Origin: Laccaria trichodermophora
Taxonomy: Eukaryota > Basidiomycota > Agaricomycetes > Agaricales > Hydnangiaceae
Direction: 5' to 3'
Assembly: GCA_018417955.1 (NCBI GenBank)
Contig: JACTVC010000008.1
Span: 620,001-684,000 of the forward strand
DNA: 64,000 nucleotides
Shown here: positions 45,459-58,595 of the stretch, piece by piece
Numbering within the stretch: the first letter of the stretch is position 1
How the letters are laid out: every line of letters starts with the position of its first letter
Translations under genes and position numbers: made by a program
The notes under the pieces: model-generated
Seen by the model: the letters and a program-made list of their open reading frames with translations, nothing else
Databases searched by the model: none
What the model was told of the DNA's origin: nothing

Positions 45459-48400
45459 GGTCTTGGGGCAGGAGTTCGACAGCGGCAAGGGCTTTCATCC
45501 ACGTTGACATTGAGTTGACGAACAGCTGCATGGGTCTGACTTTGATGTTCCTGAGGAGTGCTGAGGTTTTCGTCAGGCCTAGTAGTCAGTCAAATATGAG
45601 TTTCTGCAAGTGGATTGGAGGGAAAATTGCTCACATTGTCAGTTGGTAGGCTTGATCACTGCACAGTACTGGATATGAGTTTGCAAGGACACACAACACG
45701 CCACCCTCGTGGTCATGAAGTCCGCTGTTGCAAGGGTCTGAACATTCCAGAAAGGTGTGAATTGGACTAACAGAACCCAACACAGGGTGTGTCTTGAGTC
45801 TCAAGCTTGAGATGATGAAAAGATATCATGTAGGAAAGAACCTTTTCAAATCAATGGGACATCACACAGAAAAGAAGATGAGATCCAATTCAATCAACAG
45901 TACATACATTTCTTCCACTATCATGATATGCGTTCTAAGGGCAGAATGTGTTACAAAGGAGGGGGGGAAGAGTGCTAGGAAAGAAAGGTGCAGAGCAGAA
46001 AGACAGCTGAGCACTGTTTCCCACCTGTCAACAGTGTCAAGCCCCAGCAGCTAATCAGATTCTTCCTTTGAGGACCCTGTTTATCCCGTGGGAAATGCCA
46101 AAACACCAATTGCAATTGTAATAGTAGAGATTTTTTAGGCTGGGGAGTGTAAGCTACTTACACCAGATGATACAAATAAAATACAAGTACAAGATGATAA
46201 TAAATATAGTTCATGTAAGAGAAAAAAGAGGGAGGGCCAAAGAAATCTGGAGGGATTCTGCAAGAGGCATGGTAAGTGAGTATTGAGTTGGAGGGAATCT
46301 TTACAATGCTTCTTACAATCTGGCTGACGAAGTCTGAGCCAGAGGGGATGTAAGAGTATGAACAGTGCTCAATAGAATAGATGCCTCACCAAATGAAAAG
46401 TGATTGGCATGTGTTTATAATAAACGAGAGGCAAAGCCTTTTGGTAGAGATCACTGTTCATTTGGGTGAGTATGCAGCGCATAAGATGGAGAGTGCAGAG
46501 TGCTTACCTGTGCTGGGTAGACATGGTCTGAGAGAAAGAGCCAGCACAGGAGATGAAAATGACACCAATGACTTCTCCTAACCCAGCATCTGCCAAACTT
46601 TGGCACTGAGTCAGGGATCGGTGTCAAAGCCATGATTGGTGAGTGGAGCTCAAGGGGGGAGCAGTGCTATGGTTGGTGAGTGAAGCTCGAGGGGAAAAGA
46701 CTCAGCGGCGCTGAGCCTTTTCCTAGCGGAGTTTTGAGTTGGCGCAGAGGCCTATGAAATGCCTCGCCATTATGACCTTGAGGGTGTTGTAGTCATGTGA
46801 TCATAACATAACAAAATATTCTTGCAAGTACTTAGTATGTACCAAGAGTGCAACAGGATTATGGGTCTAGCTAGGTTCCCTTCCTACGGTTTCTTAACCA
46901 CTCCTACTATCGAAGGCCAGTTTCTCTCCCAAAGCACGGATCTGTACAGTGTAACCCCCCGGCTGACGCAACCCAAATGCGACCACAGAATTGCTGCTTG
47001 AACTAACACTCCCTTTTTGTTGTACCATTGTCCCCACCCACAGGAACTCGAGACTACCAAGCTTGGTAGCTGACCACAGCCTTCCACAGCAGTAGACGTA
47101 TGGCCTATGGTGAAGCCAAACCACGCTGCAGCACATTGTTACTGAGAAGCCACAGCGGTCCACAATGCAGACGAAACCCAGTTGTGCTGGCCTAGCAATC
47201 CCTGCCCCATGACAACGTCCGACACCCACCGAAAGTTGGCCTCCTTGATGGTATGTCACCCGTACGATCGTCCTCCATCCCCTCTCTCGGATGCCAAGTG
47301 CCTGACAGTTCACCATTCCACCACCAACCCAAGCATCGTCAATCTGAGGCTTTACTCATCACCTCACAGGCTGTCTGTTTATAAGAAGTGCACTGTAGCT
47401 CTAGATTGAATTAGTGAGAGAAAAGGAGCGAAACAGATGAAATCTCAGTTACCAAATCAAATCGATTGGCCTACCACAGCCGGGCCCCATATACATGGCA
47501 TGCTAACGAGCAGAATGGAAGAGATGCCAAGTCTTCGAACAACCCACAGTAGTCGAGATCATAGCCCCGCCGAACGGTACTATCGAGCCAACTTGACTTC
47601 TGCTGACCTGAGGGCACGTCAGCGACAGCTGAAACTTAAACATTGAACAAACCTACATCCTCCTTGTATCCGATGATCACTCCTTGTCCATGGTCATCTG
47701 CCACACTAGTGCACAAGGTTGTGAGGCTTTCCGGGTGATGATCCCTAAATGGTGACTCCTTTTCTTAATCGCGCTACCCGAAAAGCTTTAACTGTAAGGA
47801 GGGTTAGATGAAAGCAACGAAAAGCAGAGAGGATCCTTACCTGCGTTTGAGTTACGGTAAATAACCATTGAGGAGAAATGGATGCCTGCGAGCGAATTGC
47901 GATATGCACAGCCCTTGGTACTAGATAATGTGTGTATGAGTGGAAAATGGATCTGAAATAGAGAATATTCCTCACTGTTGTTCATTGGTCCATCAAGATC
48001 ATCCACACATCTGAAATATGTGCACTCAATGACATCCTGTAGGTTGCGCCTGGAAATCATGGCCATTGCCTTCATTGAACAACGATGAGGATGTGGCAAT
48101 GGGGAGGAAGAGTGTTGGGAGGGGTGTGGCAGATGACCGACATCAGAAACCCCAGGATCGCAGCGTGTTAGAGGCAGTCGAAAGTCTACGCAAAGATATT
48201 GTCTGGAAAAAGATGGGGATGTTGAAATAGTCATGTCAGGTCAACTGTGTGAACTGACGAAATTACGATGAGAATGATAGCAAATGAGAAATGAATAATG
48301 AGTAATGAATACATACCCATGTCATCAAGGTGACTTGACAACGCCTTATCCTCCCAGAAACGGCGCAGAGGGCCAGACAATGGGCGCTCATGCGCACATA

Positions 48401-49268
48401 GAGCAGATGAGCATCCTGGCTAGGAGAGTGATGGTTGTGATGAACCAAGTCGTGATTGATCTTATCACAAGTTCGTCGTCCATGCACTTTCCCAACCCGC
48501 AAGCTTGCACTTTCTCGCCAGCACGCCTCAAATACTTAGTCTTAGAAATCCACCTCTCCGCTGGGGCGTGCTAGCGTTCTGGGGCTAAATCCAACATTAG
48601 CAGGGCCTTGACGATTGAAGCATGGGTTCACAATTTCAGGGAACGACCAGTTCGCCTGGACAAAGCCACAATTCCTGTGTAAGACTTTCTATTTCGTCAC
48701 CACTATGACTGCATTTAACAGTTTGAATAGTGGTATATTTCTCTGACGGATAACAATAACTGTACCTCGATGGCGAGCCTTCAAGCTTCAAGCTTCAGCA
48801 ACCAAAGGCATAATATGAAATGAATGGAAACGATGGGCAAGAAGCCTGATCAATATCTGTCTCCTTCAACCGACATCCGTCCCTCATCCCATTAGCAGCC
48901 GTCCAGCTCCATCCATCTCACAACCGCCTCCTCCATTCCCTCAATTTACCTATCTTTCTTCTGCGAAACGTACTAGCAAAAGGCTTAGCACTGTTCAAGC
49001 TTTCCTCCATCCCCTCATCCCCTCATCAATGTTCAACCTCGCTCTTCCTCCATCACCATCCCCCCAACGATGGCTCAAAAACTCCCCCTTCCCTGACCCA
49101 ACCTCGGTCCTATATATCTCGCCTGTCGCCCACCCTGGAATCCTCAGGCAGGCGCCCACTGCGCTCTGGCATTTCCGCGGTTTGCGTTTCTCAGATAGAC
49201 GGCCATTTCCCTTTGTTACCCGTCTTTTCACAGGATTGGAACGTCAACGAGCCTCAGACTCGTTGGTT
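45459..49268. other. Mostly unassigned region between transposons A and B
   Basis: 45,459-45,760 resembles the Helitron N-terminal region at 37.9-38.1 kb (caggagttcgac and agggctt blocks), so it may continue that pseudogene. 46,380-48,570 has only short ORFs on both strands and no recognisable domain. 48,870-49,268 has an ORF-like Pro/Ser-rich stretch interrupted by element B; I cannot name it. Confidence 0.4.
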
Positions 49269-49276
49269 GGAAATCA

Positions 49277-50894
49277 CAGTACTTTACAGTGCCCCACCTA
49301 TTCCTGCAGGAATCCTGCAGGAATGGGGTCATTCCAGTGGAATTCCAGGGGAATCCTGCAGGAATAGAGTCATTCCAGTGGAATTCCTGAGGAATTCCTG
49401 AGGAATCCTGAGGAATCCAGAGGAATCCAGAGGAATTCCAGTGGAATAGGACTGGAATCAAGCAGAGTAAATTTTTTTCAACTCCAACCTTATCCTGATG
49501 ACTTGGCACTCATATTTCTTTATAAAATTCACATGTAAAGTCATAGATTGAGTTGTCATGTATTTGAAATGTACTAATACACACACTATACAGTTTATCT
49601 TAAAGGGAGGGGGTAGGGGAGGGACAAGGTGGGGGTGTATTTATATTTTTGAGAGGGACAAGGAAGGGGAAAGAACAAGGGAGGGGAGGGAGGAAGGGGG
49701 AAGGACAAGAAGGAGGGAAGGAAGGAAGGGGGAGGGACAAGGAAGGGGGAGGGAGGAAAGGGGGGAGAGAGGAAAGGGGGGAGAGAGGAAAGGGGGGAGA
49801 GAGGAAAGGGGGGAGGGAGGAAAGGGGGGAGGGAATGGTGGAGCAAGGGGGAAGGGAATGGTGGAGCAAGGGGGAAGGGAGCAAGGGGGAGGGACAAGGA
49901 AAGGGGGAAGGGAATGGTGGAGGGGAGAGGGAGTGTGGCTGGGACCTCGGCCATCGTCGTCCCACGTTGGCGTCCCATCGTTGTGTCGCATTTCGTTGTC
50001 GTCTCCTCGTTGCGTGTTCGCATTTTCGTCGTGTGTCCGCGTTTTCGCGTTATTCGTGGGCGTTGTCGTTACCGTCGTCGTGGGCGCTGGTTGCCGTTGA
50101 GGGCGTCGTCGTGGGTGGCGTTGGTGTGGACATGGTGGTTTTGGTAGGCGGCGTGGTGCTGTCGTGTGTCGTGTGGGCTGTGCGTGGTTTTCGGTGGGCG
50201 GCGCGTGGTTTTCGATGGGCGGCGCGTGTTTTTCGGTGGGCGCTCGTGTTTTTCGGTGGGTGGTGGGATGTTTTCGTGGGCGGGGTATGGTTTTCGTGGG
50301 CGCTGGCGGTGTACGTGGGTGGTGGGCGTCGTTTTGTGCCCGTCGGGTGTCGTTTTGTGTCCGGGGGTGTTGTTTTCATGGGCGTTGGGTGTTTTCGTGG
50401 GTTACGGCGCTCGTTTCGTGACGTGGCGTCGCCGCGTTGTTGTTGAAGGGTGTCGTGGTCGATGTTGGTGGTCGTGGTGGCCATGGGTGATCGAGGAGCG
50501 ACGTTGGCGGTGGTGGCTATGGGTGACGGTGATGGCGTGGCGTTGGCGGCGGCGACGAGCATGGTGGTGGTGGTGGAAGAAGAGAGTGGCCATGTTTGGT
50601 GAGCATGTTCACCAAACAAACATTGTTTGTGATCCATTGAAAATAAATAAACTATAATACAGTAACAAATAAATAAAATAAACAGATTGGACTGGAATCC
50701 CATTCCTGCTCATTCCGGGGAACACCATTCCTGCCCATTCCGGGGAACATTCCGGTGTGCATTCCGGAATCCACCGGAATTCCACCGGAATGGAAAACAC
50801 TGGAATAAACAATTTAGCAGGGCCTTCTGCTAAATTCCATTCCACCGGAATGACCGGATTCCTGCAGGAATAGGGGGGGCACTGCTAAGACCTC
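49277..50894 (-). mobile_element. Non-autonomous derivative B of transposon A (1618 bp)
   Basis: Flanked by GGAAATCA (49,269-49,276 and 50,895-50,902). Left end CAGTACTTTACAGTGCCCC matches the inverted right end of A; right end, inverted, GAGGTCTTAGCAGTGCCCC matches the left end of A. The inside has ATTCC-type repeats at both ends, a G/A-rich tract (49,600-49,925) and a region rich in gtttttcgtgggcg, the complement of the repeats at 39.5-39.8 kb in A. No transposase gene. The many open frames over the purine tract are low-complexity. Confidence 0.88.
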
Positions 50895-50902
50895 GGAAAT
50901 CA

Positions 50903-52379
50903 TGTGGATGGGATGGAGAGTCACCGCTGTGTAGCGGATACTACTGCGCAGATGTCTTCGAGCTGGAGTGAATTTGCGGTGCGAACGGACTGGAGAAGCT
51001 CCCTCGATGTTGAAATTGAATTGGCGCTCCTCAACTATCACCACAATTCGTGGGGAACGTGAACGAATGCGGCGTTGGCGAGCGGATTGAGTTTGTTAGT
51101 GGCACAGGAGATGCAAGAAGACGATCTCGACGGTCCCGTGGACATCTATGTCCCCACTGATGGATGTCGACCCTCATAACTCAGCAGATCTTACCTGTCA
51201 AGTCTCTCTTGAGCATCACAATCCACGCCAATCCATCTGTCCTTCTCCCACTCAGCTGTCTCATCCACAATGCCCTATCAGTGCAATTTGACCGCATTTA
51301 TTGAATCTTGATCACCGTATCGTCGACTTGTTTCCATCGTCCCCAGGTACCTCTGCCCTGGTAATACCCACATCCTGTCAGCTGTTTTTCTTAAAGACGC
51401 TGGGAGGCACGCTCACAAGAACTTTGACTCTCTCTACATACCCTGTGATCCAGGAATTGATGTCCCTATGCCCCAAGTATGCCCTTTCAAAACCCAAGGA
51501 AGTGTATTCCACCTGCAGCCATGGCTGTGGAAAGGTGTGCATACTCCGCCTCTGAACTGTCTTTCACGCCGCAATCTGTTGTGTAGCAGCTCAGCCCGTT
51601 TACAGTCGTCATTGAAGGTTCCAGTTGGGCTCAGACCTTACCAGTGAACTGTGCTGGGAGGTTGAGTTTTGTCGAGGCCTTCGATGCTCATAAGTGACAA
51701 CGATGCTCAAAAGAGTGCTCACAGGCAAAGGGAGGGTTGTGGTCTTCAAATCTTATCAATGTGAGGTCAGATGGCTTTTGATTCATCGGTTGACATCTTA
51801 TTGTGGACACTTCCCAAGTATGGCTCTGCTTGTTCCCATCATGGTGGTAGCTAACGAATCTATAGACCTGGTTGTCACTATGCACCTTTGACGGATTTCT
51901 GCACGGCTTATGTGCCATTCACAATGCATATTGGAGGCTCGTCATCGTTGTGAAATGAGCTGAGAGGCTAATATCGGAGTTGATGGTGCCAAACTTGCCG
52001 AACTGGTGAGCCCATCGTTGTCGTTGTCGTTCACGGCCCAACTCTCCTTCTTTGACAGGCACGAGTTGACTTCTGTATCGGCTTTGTTTGTGGGGCTCCA
52101 TGGGAGAGGATTCGACCACCGCTGAGCGCGTCTCCTGATCCATACTCCTTCAAAACACCTCCTACCATGGAAGGTATGTCTTGGGGAAAAAATATCTGTT
52201 CAAAGCACTCATTAAATCTCCACAGACGTAATCAAACACCTATTCTCGAATTATTCATTCCACAAGTCCCCTCAAACTAGTCTAAACTCTGCGATGTTTG
52301 CTATTCATTTCTCATGACCCTCATGAGCTAGCATACATCGCAGCTGTGCCATGGCCCGGATTCATTGAACCCATATTGG
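50903..52379. other. No gene recognised
   Basis: Only short ORFs on both strands, without known motifs. This is the sequence between element B and the left end of the inverted duplication. Confidence 0.45.
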
Positions 52380-52755
52380 ATGGGGACCCATTGGTGGCGG
52401 GAGGACGATACGTAGGAACGTGTGTGCAAAAGTAGTGGATGGGTCACGTTCCGAAGAATTGAAAGAGTTGCTACATAAGCGGAAAAAAGTTTTTTTCACC
52501 GCCTGGCATTATGATTCGCCATGAATCCTGCCCTCTACCTTGGTTGGAATCCAGATGAGCTGGCCCGCTCTGTGCACAAGAACTCAGCTTTTTCAGTGGT
52601 TCAACCATGTATCTATTTTTTGTGTAAACTAAAAGGACAACAGTTTTCGTCTGCAAAAACTTGGAGCATAAGTTTGACAATGTGACGTCCATGTGCAATT
52701 GTGAAATCTCGCTAAAAACCCTTGGAATTGACACAAGCATGTCTTGCACATAATG

Positions 52756-55700
52756 TCACACATGCCCCTGTATCCTAATCTCAAGCAGACGAAAAGGAAG
52801 GTATAGTACTGAACCGACCCCAAACACAACCTCAAAGCCAATATCCCCTGTCGTTTTGGCGATTGGACCCGTGAACCACACCTGGCTCATACAAGGGATA
52901 ACAAGTCCGAATGAAGCTATCCCAGCAGCAAGAGCAGCGATGCCTGAAGGCAACCTTCTTGGTGCGTCCCAGTCATCAAGGTCATACTCCGCAGGGTTGT
53001 GTCGGATCACAAGATGTTCCAGAATGACAATAGCGATGAAAGCACTGGCCCAGTATCTGATCAGTCCAAGGAAGTTGGTGATCGTGTCATAGAACCTGTG
53101 TGTGCCTACAATCGATATTGGTATCACTCTGAGAAGAGAATGTAAGTTTCTGTGAAGAAGGCAATTGGGAGCACTTACATCGCCATAGCAACTAGCGAGA
53201 ATACATATTGTGGAACTACAACTGGGGGAGGAATAAAGATCTGGATGTTCAGTGATATCGAGTAAAATGTTCCTGCAATGTTGCCTGCCACTGAAAGACT
53301 CAGTAGCACTGCGAGGAACTTTCTGAGTCCTCCGGTAGGGCAGACCATGGCCTCCAAGAGGCCGCTCTTTCCACCTGCATATCCTTGTTCCCAAGCGGGT
53401 ATGGAAGGAGCTGCAATAACTACTGCTGCACCAAAGCACTGGAGAGTAACCTGCAAGGGAAGGGTTGAACGTGAGGAGGCGAAGACGCACGATGGTAATG
53501 CACAATGGGTAATAGGAGCCCCGCAAAAGAGTAGCCAAATTTCCTCCACCTAACGATATGTCAGCGTAGCTTGCGAGCACGGCAATAGCTTACCCAGAGA
53601 CATCTGGCCGATAGTAAGTCGTAAAATCGGAGCTTAGGCTCGAGAATGTGATGGCAAAGCCAGCAAGGGTGCCTGCGAAACCAAGGACACCAGCTGCCGT
53701 TGCAGGTTCCGCAAGCGGAGGATTGGACAAATGTTTTCCTCCCACTCCAAGGGCAATAATGAATGTGATCAGGACTGGGACCCATGACACTTTCTTGTAC
53801 CTAATTGACATTAGAATTTGTAGGTAAAGAATGAGCTTGGGCTTACCAGTTCAAGACTTCGTATCCACAGAACGACACCAACAGTGAGATGATAGCAATG
53901 ACAACGATGCCTACTCTGAATTTGATAGAGCATCAGATGCTGTGACTTCTGATCTGACGAGGGAGACAAAGGTGCTCACGTCCAGCTGAGGTTCCTGTTC
54001 CCTGCACTTGTGAGAGTGGTCCCTACCACTTTTATCATAAAACACTGGCAACTGCCAGCACAATGATTTGTTAATTGCCTAGGTTTTTTATGAAATGAGA
54101 TAACATGGCAAAGCTTATGAAATGTATCTCATTTCTTTCAAGGTATTGTTTCATTTCTATTTCATTCCTGTTTCATATCTATTTCATTTCTGTTTCATTC
54201 CTGCTTAGCACTATTTTTCATTCCTGCCTGGGCTATTTTTCATTTCATTTCTGTTTCATATCCATTTCATTTCTGTTTCATATCTATTTCATTCCTGCCT
54301 AGCACTATTTTTCATTCTGCCTGGGGTGTTTTTCATTGCTTTCCCAGGGTGATATTTTTGGTATTTCATTCCTGCCTGGGCTATTTTTCATTGCTTTCCC
54401 AGGGTGATATTTTTGGTATTTCATTGCTGCCTAGGGCTATTTTTTTTCTTTGCCTAGGGTAATAACAGGGTAGGAATTGTCAGGGTCTTTTGCGTTGTTG
54501 GAGGGTGGTCACATGACCAATTACCAAAAATGGTCAAAAACGAAATTTGTAGTCCTACACTGTAGCTTCCTGAATCTGTTTGAATTAGATTCTGAAGTGC
54601 TCCCATTGTGGAGATATGAGGTAAAGGAATTTCAGAAGTGTCACATTTCTATTTTATTTTATTGTGTTTTTTCCATGAAAACAAAACCAAACAGCATGAT
54701 TTCAGTTTATTTAGAAAGCTCAAAGAAAGGGCTACAATTATTGTATCGTGGGAAAAATGACCAAAAAAAGAAGGTGCATGCCCTAGAAAAGGAATTAGAC
54801 TATAAGAGTTAGATATAGACTATCAAGTTTACTGATAGACTACAAAAAGTCAGACTTAGACGACACAGTTTACTGATACACTATAAAAGACTACAAAAGT
54901 CAGACTTACACTACAAAGTTTGCTGATAAATTACAAAAGACTACAAAAGTCAAACCCAGACTACAAAGTTTACTAATACACTACAAAAGTCTACAAAAGT
55001 CTATAGACTGCCAAGTTTACTGATGTATAGACTACAAAAATGTCTACAAAGTTTACTAAGACACTACAAAAGACTATATATACAAAAGTCAGACTTAGAC
55101 TACACACTTTACTGATACACTACAAAAGACTCCAAAAGCTTGGACTTAAACTACAAAGTTAGGGTTAGGGTCAAAATTGATACTAGAAAAGTTTGTAGTG
55201 TGCGCTTTTTCATTAGAAAATTTTGTAGTGTCTGCTTTTCAAGACTACAAGTTGCCATGTAGTTTGTGGTGTCCTTGATCCTGTCTAAATTATGGGGATG
55301 AGGTTGAAGGATTAACATTCATTTAAAAAGTTTGTAGTTGACATGTAGTTTGTGGTGTCCTTGACATTATGGATTGACCTATTGCCATTGCTGCAGCATT
55401 GGTTTTTTACATTATGCACAAGTTGTCTTTTACATTAGGATCAAAGAGCTGTATCAAAGTTGACCATGTTTGGGACAGGCCAGTAACTATCAATGTGAAA
55501 GCAGTCAGTGTGAAAGCCAACTTGGTCATGATGTCAAGAACTGGTGATGTCATGTCAATCTTTCAGCCATATCCCCACATCAACTTATAATTATGTTTTT
55601 AGATAGGACAGTAGGTATCAAGGCTTAGAATGGACTTTCCTAATGTGAAAGACAACTTGTGCATGATAATGCTGCACCACTGGCAATATGATGGCAATCC

Positions 55701-58488
55701 TTCAACCTCATCCCCATAACCTACATAGGGCCAAGGACACCATAAACTACATGTCAACCACAAACATTTTCAAATGAAAATGCAGACCCTGCAAACTCTT
55801 CTAATATTCTTTAGTGGTCAAAAAAAGTGGACACTACAAACTTTTTTCTAATGAAAAAGCAGATGCTACAAACTTTTCTAGTCTGAAAAAGTGGACAGGA
55901 CAAACTCTTCTAATGGCTCTCATACTCTCTTTTGCACAGAATTCCTCAAACTAAATGGAATACATAGGGTCCCTGCAGTGGATCTGTATATTCCCTAGCC
56001 ATTTTCCCATCAAATATGTGCCATGTATGGAATGGATGGCCATAGGGCTAGGTTGACTTTGGATAACCTTTTGGTCCTAACCCTAATTATGTAGTCTAAG
56101 TGCAAGGTGTTGACTTTTGTAGTCTTTTGTATTATCTCAGTAAACTTTGTAGTATAAGTCTGACATTTTTGTAGTCTATCATCAGTAAACTTGGTAGTCT
56201 ATAGACTTTTGTAGTCTTTTGTAGTGTATTCGTAAACTTTGTAGTCTAAGTTTGACTTTTGTAGTCTTTTATAGTGTATCAGTAAACTGTGTAGTCTAAG
56301 TCTGACTTTTTGTAGTCTATGCCTGACTCTGGAACAGAGGAGGGTTTTGTCAGAATGATAAAACATGTTCCCTGCCAACTGTCCTGTGATGGAACTCCCA
56401 CAAATTTTGGGTATGTTCCATTGGTCATTCCTGAGTGTTCCTGTTTTCACTGATGACTCACCATAATGCTCTTTCCTTCGAGCACTTGTTTGTATTCTCT
56501 TTTGCTGGTGAATGTTTGAACTACCATACATACCAAGTTCTCATGGCCTACAACATTAAATTCCTGATTCTGGAACAGAGAGAGAATGCTTGACTGTGAT
56601 GGCTTACCATGAATTTCAGCTTGTTCTGTTTTTTGTAACTTGTTGCAACCTTTTGGTAAGGGTCCCTAAAGCCTCAGCTGGCCTGTGAGGAGCGAACCAT
56701 GTTAGTGGTTCAGTGATGAGCAGGCCACTAATAGTATAAAACATTATTCAGGTAAGATGTATCAATTACATTATTTCAAATGGAGTCAGGGACTGGTGCT
56801 TTTGCCACTAAACAATATCTAACTCTTATAGTCTAATTCCTTTTCTAGGGCATGCACCTTCTTTTTTTGGTCATTTTTCCCACGATACAATAATTGTAGC
56901 CCTTTCTTTGAGCTTTCTAAATAAACTGAAATCATGCTGTTTGGTTTTGTTTTCATGGAAAAAACACAATAAAATAAAATAGAAATGTGACACTTCTGAA
57001 ATTCCTTTACCTCATATCTCCACAATGGGAGCACTTCAGAATCTAATTCAAACAGATTCAGGAAGCTACAGTGTAGGACTACAAATTTCGTTTTTGACCA
57101 TTTTTGGTAATTGGTCATGTGACCACCCTCCAACAACGCAAAAGACCCTGACAATTCCTACCCTGTTATTACCCTAGGCAAAGAAAAAAAATAGCCCTAG
57201 GCAGCAATGAAATACCAAAAATATCACCCTGGGAAAGCAATGAAAAATAGCCCAGGCAGGAATGAAATACCAAAAATATCACCCTGGGAAAGCAATGAAA
57301 AACACCCCAGGCAGAATGAAAAATAGTGCTAGGCAGGAATGAAATAGATATGAAACAGAAATGAAATGGATATGAAACAGAAATGAAATGAAAAATAGCC
57401 CAGGCAGGAATGAAAAATAGTGCTAAGCAGGAATGAAATAGATATGAAACAGAAATGAAATGGATATGAAACAGAAATGAAATGAAAAATAGACCAGGTA
57501 GGAATGAAAAATAGTGCTAGGCAGAAATGAAGTAGATATGAAACAGAAATGACATGGATATGAAACAGAAATGAAATGAAAAATAACCCAGGCAGGAATG
57601 AAAAATAGTGCTAAGCAGGAATGAAATAGATATGAAACAGAAATGAAATAGAAATGAAATAATACCTTGAAAGAAATGAGATACATTTCATAAGCTTTGC
57701 CATGTTATCTCATTTCATAAAAAACCTAGGCAATTAACAAATCGTTGTGCTGGCAGTTGCCAGTGTTTTATGATAAGAAGTGGTAGGGACTAGTGCTTGT
57801 GAGAGCCTGCCCACCAAGAATGCAGTTGAGGATAGAGAACCCAAACATGTTGACAAGATTGAGGATACAGGGTATGATGATTCCGTAGTATCTGTCATTG
57901 ATGGTCAGGAAATGGTGAATCAATGATGCAGCCCAAGCCCACATACCCAAACGAATATCGCGATATGACCATCTGCCGCATGCCAAGTTTAGGACCCCAT
58001 GTCGCTCTTATTTGTCGCGTGAACCTTCAAATGCCAGGAGTAGGCGGGCGGCGCGCAACATATGATGTTGAAAAACAGGATGGTTAGACACGAGTTGCAT
58101 AGTCCAAGCCCAAAGATGGCAGGGCCCAGCATTCCAACGGAGAACCTGGCCATCAAACCATCAAAGTTCCATTATTGTAGGCAATTAGAGTCAATGACTC
58201 ACGTAAGGATATTGACGTTCCACAAAAACCAGAGGAAAAAGATTTTGCTGAACTGGGTATCAGTACGTTCCTCAACCGGCACTGGTTGAATCCCTACCAA
58301 AGTTCGTATCCCAAAGGAAGAACATGTAAGAAAGACGTACCCCGCGATTCCACCCCATATGATAAGAGTTTTCTAGTCCAGCAGTCCATGTACAGAGGGG
58401 AAGTATTGCTTGGCAACGACGCTACCGCCGTCACAGGCTGCCATGTACCGCCTTCTTTTTCTACATCTTCCTTGTCGTCGAGGGACAT
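52756..58488 (-). pseudogene. NCS1 (Fcy2-like) purine/cytosine permease, copy 1, disrupted by foldback E2
   Basis: Fcy2-type permeases are plasma-membrane proton symporters for cytosine and purines with 12 membrane segments. ATG 58488 (MSLDDKED). Recognisable blocks: SAGTLGP-like (here VGMLGPAIFGLGL), GIIIPCILNLVNMFGFSILNCILGGQAL, WVPVLITFIIALGVGGKHL, GFAGTLAGFAITFSSLSSDFT, VAGNIAGTFYSISLNIQIFIPP and the end DDWDAPRRLPSG...RIQGHV at 52,756. E2 splits the exon after GGQAL. In addition, the acceptor of the second intron is lost (ttgatg where copy 2 has ttgacag) and about 18 nt including the third intron's donor are deleted. At the position where copy 2 has a stop this copy keeps Gln. Not functional. 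Confidence 0.88.
54015..57795. mobile_element. Foldback element E2 (3781 bp), same family as E1, with 8-bp target duplication
   Basis: CTTGTGAG occurs at 54,007-54,014 and 57,796-57,803, and once only (as CTTGCGAG on that strand) at the empty site in copy 2 near 61,445. Ends resemble AGTGGTCCCTACCAC and, inverted, CACTAGTCCCTACCAC, sharing CTACCACTTTTATCAT with E1. Arms are nearly identical: outer repeats of a tttcatttctgtttcata type, the same 300-bp core as E1 (54,497-54,785 and 56,845-57,140), inner repeats of gactacaaagtttactgata type. A mutually inverted 111-codon ORF lies over the core in both arms but is not open in E1, so it is probably not a gene. Short TTAGGGTTAGGG-like stretches occur near 55,160 and 56,085. 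Confidence 0.92.
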
Positions 58489-58595
58489 TATGGTGGGGGA
58501 TGGTGAGAATGGAGGAGGAGCAGAGCATCCGACACAGTAAAGACAGCATCAGAAAGAGAAAATAGATTTTTTCACTCTTTATTTAGATTTTCATG

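Larger units (their letters stand above)
52380..58595 (-). repeat. Left arm of a large inverted duplication (carries NCS1 copy 1 and foldback E2)
   Basis: Without the 3781-bp E2 insertion plus its 8-bp target repeat, this arm is about 2.4 kb and matches 60,632-63,165 in inverted orientation at roughly 90 percent. The inner boundary is at ttcatg 58,590-58,595, next to catgaaaatc 60,635 on the other side. The outer boundary is near gacccattggtg 52,383. Confidence 0.88.

Noticed and set aside
46884..47316. 140-residue minus-strand ORF
   Set aside because: No motif, no good codon pattern, and the plus strand has a similar-length ORF; left as unassigned.
54477..54812. 111-residue ORF present in both arms of foldback E2
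   Set aside because: It overlaps the conserved core, but the matching region of E1 is shifted by an A-run difference and has a stop, so the conservation is not at protein level.
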